A stretch of 64,000 nucleotides of DNA from Bacteroidota bacterium. GTDB lineage: Bacteria; Bacteroidota; Bacteroidia; Flavobacteriales; Flavobacteriaceae. Location of the stretch: positions 124,001-188,000 of the forward strand of contig JAHJTN010000007.1 in the NCBI GenBank assembly GCA_018829465.1, given 5' to 3'. The notes below the pieces were generated by a model. That model saw only the letters and a list, made by a program, of their open reading frames with translations, did no database searches and was not told the DNA's origin. The position numbers and the translations under genes are program-made. Shown one piece after another: positions 62,626 to 64,000 of this stretch (its first letter is position 1; the number at the start of each line of letters is the position of its first letter).

Positions 62626-64000
62626 TTATTCCATTTCCGATGTAAAATAAAACCGTATAGATGGATATTTGTCTTGCGTCATTTGTAGTGTAAAAGCCGA
62701 ATCGGCTAAAAACACCAGTTGGCCGCGTTTATCTTTGGCCAAAAATTTATTTTTTACCCTAAGAAAGTCAAGAAATTCGTCACTTTTAGGATTGTCCGTT
62801 GCCACCCAGCAAGCCTTATGGATAGATAGTGGTTCGTAGCTGCATTTGGCGCCGTATTCGTGTTCCAATCGGTATTGGATTACCTCAAATTGAAGTGCGC
62901 CAACCGTACCAATGACTTTTCTGTTGTTCATTTCAAGCGTGAAAAGCTGTGCCACGCCTTCGTCCATCAATTGGTCCACACCTTTGTCTAATTGTTTGGT
63001 TTTCATTGGGTCGGCATTGTTAATGTAGCGAAAGTGTAGCGGAGAAAAATTTGGGATTCCCTTAAAGTGGAGCAGTTCGCCACCGGTAAGGGTGTCGCCA
63101 ATTTTAAAATTTCCTGTGTCGTGCAAACCGACAATATCACCCGGGTAAGAAACATCTACAATTTCTTTTTTTTCGGCAAAAAAAGCATTCGGGCTGGAAA
63201 ATTTAAGTTTTTTGTTATGCCTGACGTGCAAGTATGCCACATTGCGTTCAAAAGTTCCGGATACGACTTTGATAAAAGCCAAGCGGTCGCGGTGTTTTGG
63301 ATCCATGTTGGCGTGTATTTTAAACACAAAACCCGAAAAGTCAGTTTCATCCGGATTTACGAGGCGTTCTTCTGCTTTTTTCGCCCTAGGAGCAGGTGCT
63401 ATTTGGATGAAACAATCGAGCAGTTCGCGAACGCCAAAATTGTTGAGTGCCGAACCGAAGAAGACCGGTTGTAAGTTACCGCTCAAGTATGCGTTTCTAT
63501 CAAATGTTGGATAGACTTCATAAACCAATTCCAGATTATTTCTCAGGTCTGTGGCAGATTTTTGACCTATCATTTTTTCGAGTTCCGGACTCTCCAAATC
63601 TTCAAAAGAAATAACATCTTCTATATTTTTCCGACCGTCTTCGCTAAAGAGATTGATGTTTTTCTCCCAAATGTTGTAAATGCCTTTAAAATCATAACCC
63701 ATACCAATCGGGAAACTCAGCGGCGTAACACGTAATCCTAGTTTTTGTTCCACTTCGTCCAGCAAGTCAAAGGCATCTTTTCCTTCACGGTCGAGTTTAT
63801 TGATAAACACGATCATGGGAATGCTACGCATGCGGCAAACTTCTACCAATTTTTCGGTTTGCTCTTCCACACCTTTGGCCACGTCAATCACAACAATCAC
63901 ACTATCCACGGCGGTAAGCGTACGGAAAGTGTCTTCTGCAAAATCCTTGTGCCCGGGCGTGTCGAGGATATTGATTTTTTTGTCTTTATAAAGGAAGGCC
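62626..64000 (-). CDS. prfC: Peptide chain release factor 3 (partial)
   Basis: The gene runs off the right edge, so the N-terminus with the first GTP-binding loop is missing; about 458 residues are visible. The frame is open to 64000 and reads NILDTPGHKDFAEDTF, with the DTPGH G3 motif, and FINKLDRE, the NKxD G4 motif. The C-terminal domains II and III match RF3 (HLPPNFSPLHFR-like region, LQFEVIQYRLEHEYGAKC). RF3 removes RF1/RF2 after termination. The GTG near 63909 is internal, not a start. Confidence 0.94.
   Translation of the reverse strand, partial: AFLYKDKKINILDTPGHKDFAEDTFRTLTAVDSVIVVIDVAKGVEEQTEKLVEVCRMRSIPMIVFINKLDREGKDAFDLLDEVEQKLGLRVTPLSFPIGMGYDFKGIYNIWEKNINLFSEDGRKNIEDVISFEDLESPELEKMIGQKSATDLRNNLELVYEVYPTFDRNAYLSGNLQPVFFGSALNNFGVRELLDCFIQIAPAPRAKKAEERLVNPDETDFSGFVFKIHANMDPKHRDRLAFIKVVSGTFERNVAYLHVRHNKKLKFSSPNAFFAEKKEIVDVSYPGDIVGLHDTGNFKIGDTLTGGELLHFKGIPNFSPLHFRYINNADPMKTKQLDKGVDQLMDEGVAQLFTLEMNNRKVIGTVGALQFEVIQYRLEHEYGAKCSYEPLSIHKACWVATDNPKSDEFLDFLRVKNKFLAKDKRGQLVFLADSAFTLQMTQDKYPSIRFYFTSEME

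Noticed and set aside
63800-63991. Plus-strand frame at the right edge
   Set aside because: It is the shadow of prfC, whose DTPGH and NKLD motifs lie on the minus strand here.

Overview
The window is a moderately AT-rich chromosomal segment of a member of the Bacteroidota, almost certainly class Flavobacteriia. Four things point there: promoter-like -7 boxes of the TAnnTTTG type in front of many genes; a PorD-type (DUF4835) protein and a C-terminal sorting domain that imply a type IX secretion system; conserved flavobacterial neighbourhoods (guaA-LysM protein-osmC-pyrG-yidC; DUF6913-dapA-bamD-rpoZ-coaBC-porD-recN-fabI; Maf-KdsC-DUF2520 beside ccsBA); and the Bacteroidota-style fused CcsBA and short omega subunit. 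Most of the window is ordinary, compact core genome.

Layout. 0-1.5 kb: a secreted SusE/SusF-like protein behind a perfect 20-bp LacI-type palindrome, with the first codons of a divergent gene at the left edge. 1.6-4.2 kb: an SRPBCC protein, an SDR without the catalytic tyrosine, and a CPD-type photolyase. 4.2-10.3 kb (minus strand): DnaQ-like exonuclease, hybrid sensor kinase, lipA, an Nramp-like transporter translationally coupled to an ECF sigma factor, and an NqrM-like small membrane protein. 10.4-17.9 kb: guaA, LysM protein, osmC, pyrG, yidC. 17.9-24 kb: rhodanese, membrane protein, tRNA(CAU), methylmalonyl-CoA epimerase, rbfA, an FtsX-like permease, glnS, folB, tRNA-Cys. 24-27.3 kb (minus strand): tonB, a lipoprotein, a CPXCG mini-protein and YHS pair, and a Rieske-like lipoprotein. 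27.5-33.7 kb: greA, a peroxiredoxin, the Maf-KdsC-DUF2520 operon and ccsBA. 33.7-36.1 kb is the most accessory-looking pocket: an FRG-domain remnant, a NIPSNAP protein, an AlbA_2/Schlafen-like protein and a palindrome. 36.2-47.5 kb: split 5'-nucleotidase genes, then the dapA-bamD-rpoZ-coaBC-porD-recN-fabI-GT2-rsmG run. 47.5-52 kb (minus strand): lysS, a polysaccharide flippase and GT4. 52-62.5 kb: PIG-L deacetylase, a 36-residue membrane peptide, a sodium:solute symporter, a second hybrid kinase, a Gfo/Idh oxidoreductase and a TonB-dependent receptor. 62.6-64 kb: prfC, cut by the right edge.

How the genes work together. The core genes cover nucleotide synthesis (guaA, pyrG), envelope assembly (yidC, bamD, LolC/E-like permease, TonB), cofactor synthesis (lipA, coaBC, folB), cytochrome c maturation, translation (rbfA, rsmG, glnS, lysS, prfC, tRNAs) and DNA repair (photolyase, recN). 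No phage, insertion sequence or CRISPR array is visible. I do not see a convincing new defence or biosynthetic system. The best leads are small: the PIG-L/mini-protein/symporter cassette, the tyrosine-less SDR in the photolyase operon, the sigma-coupled Nramp variant without the DPGN motif, the hairpin in the greA leader, the near-leaderless promoter geometry at guaA and rbfA, and the FRG remnant. All functions are inferred from reading the translated sequences; no database search was run.
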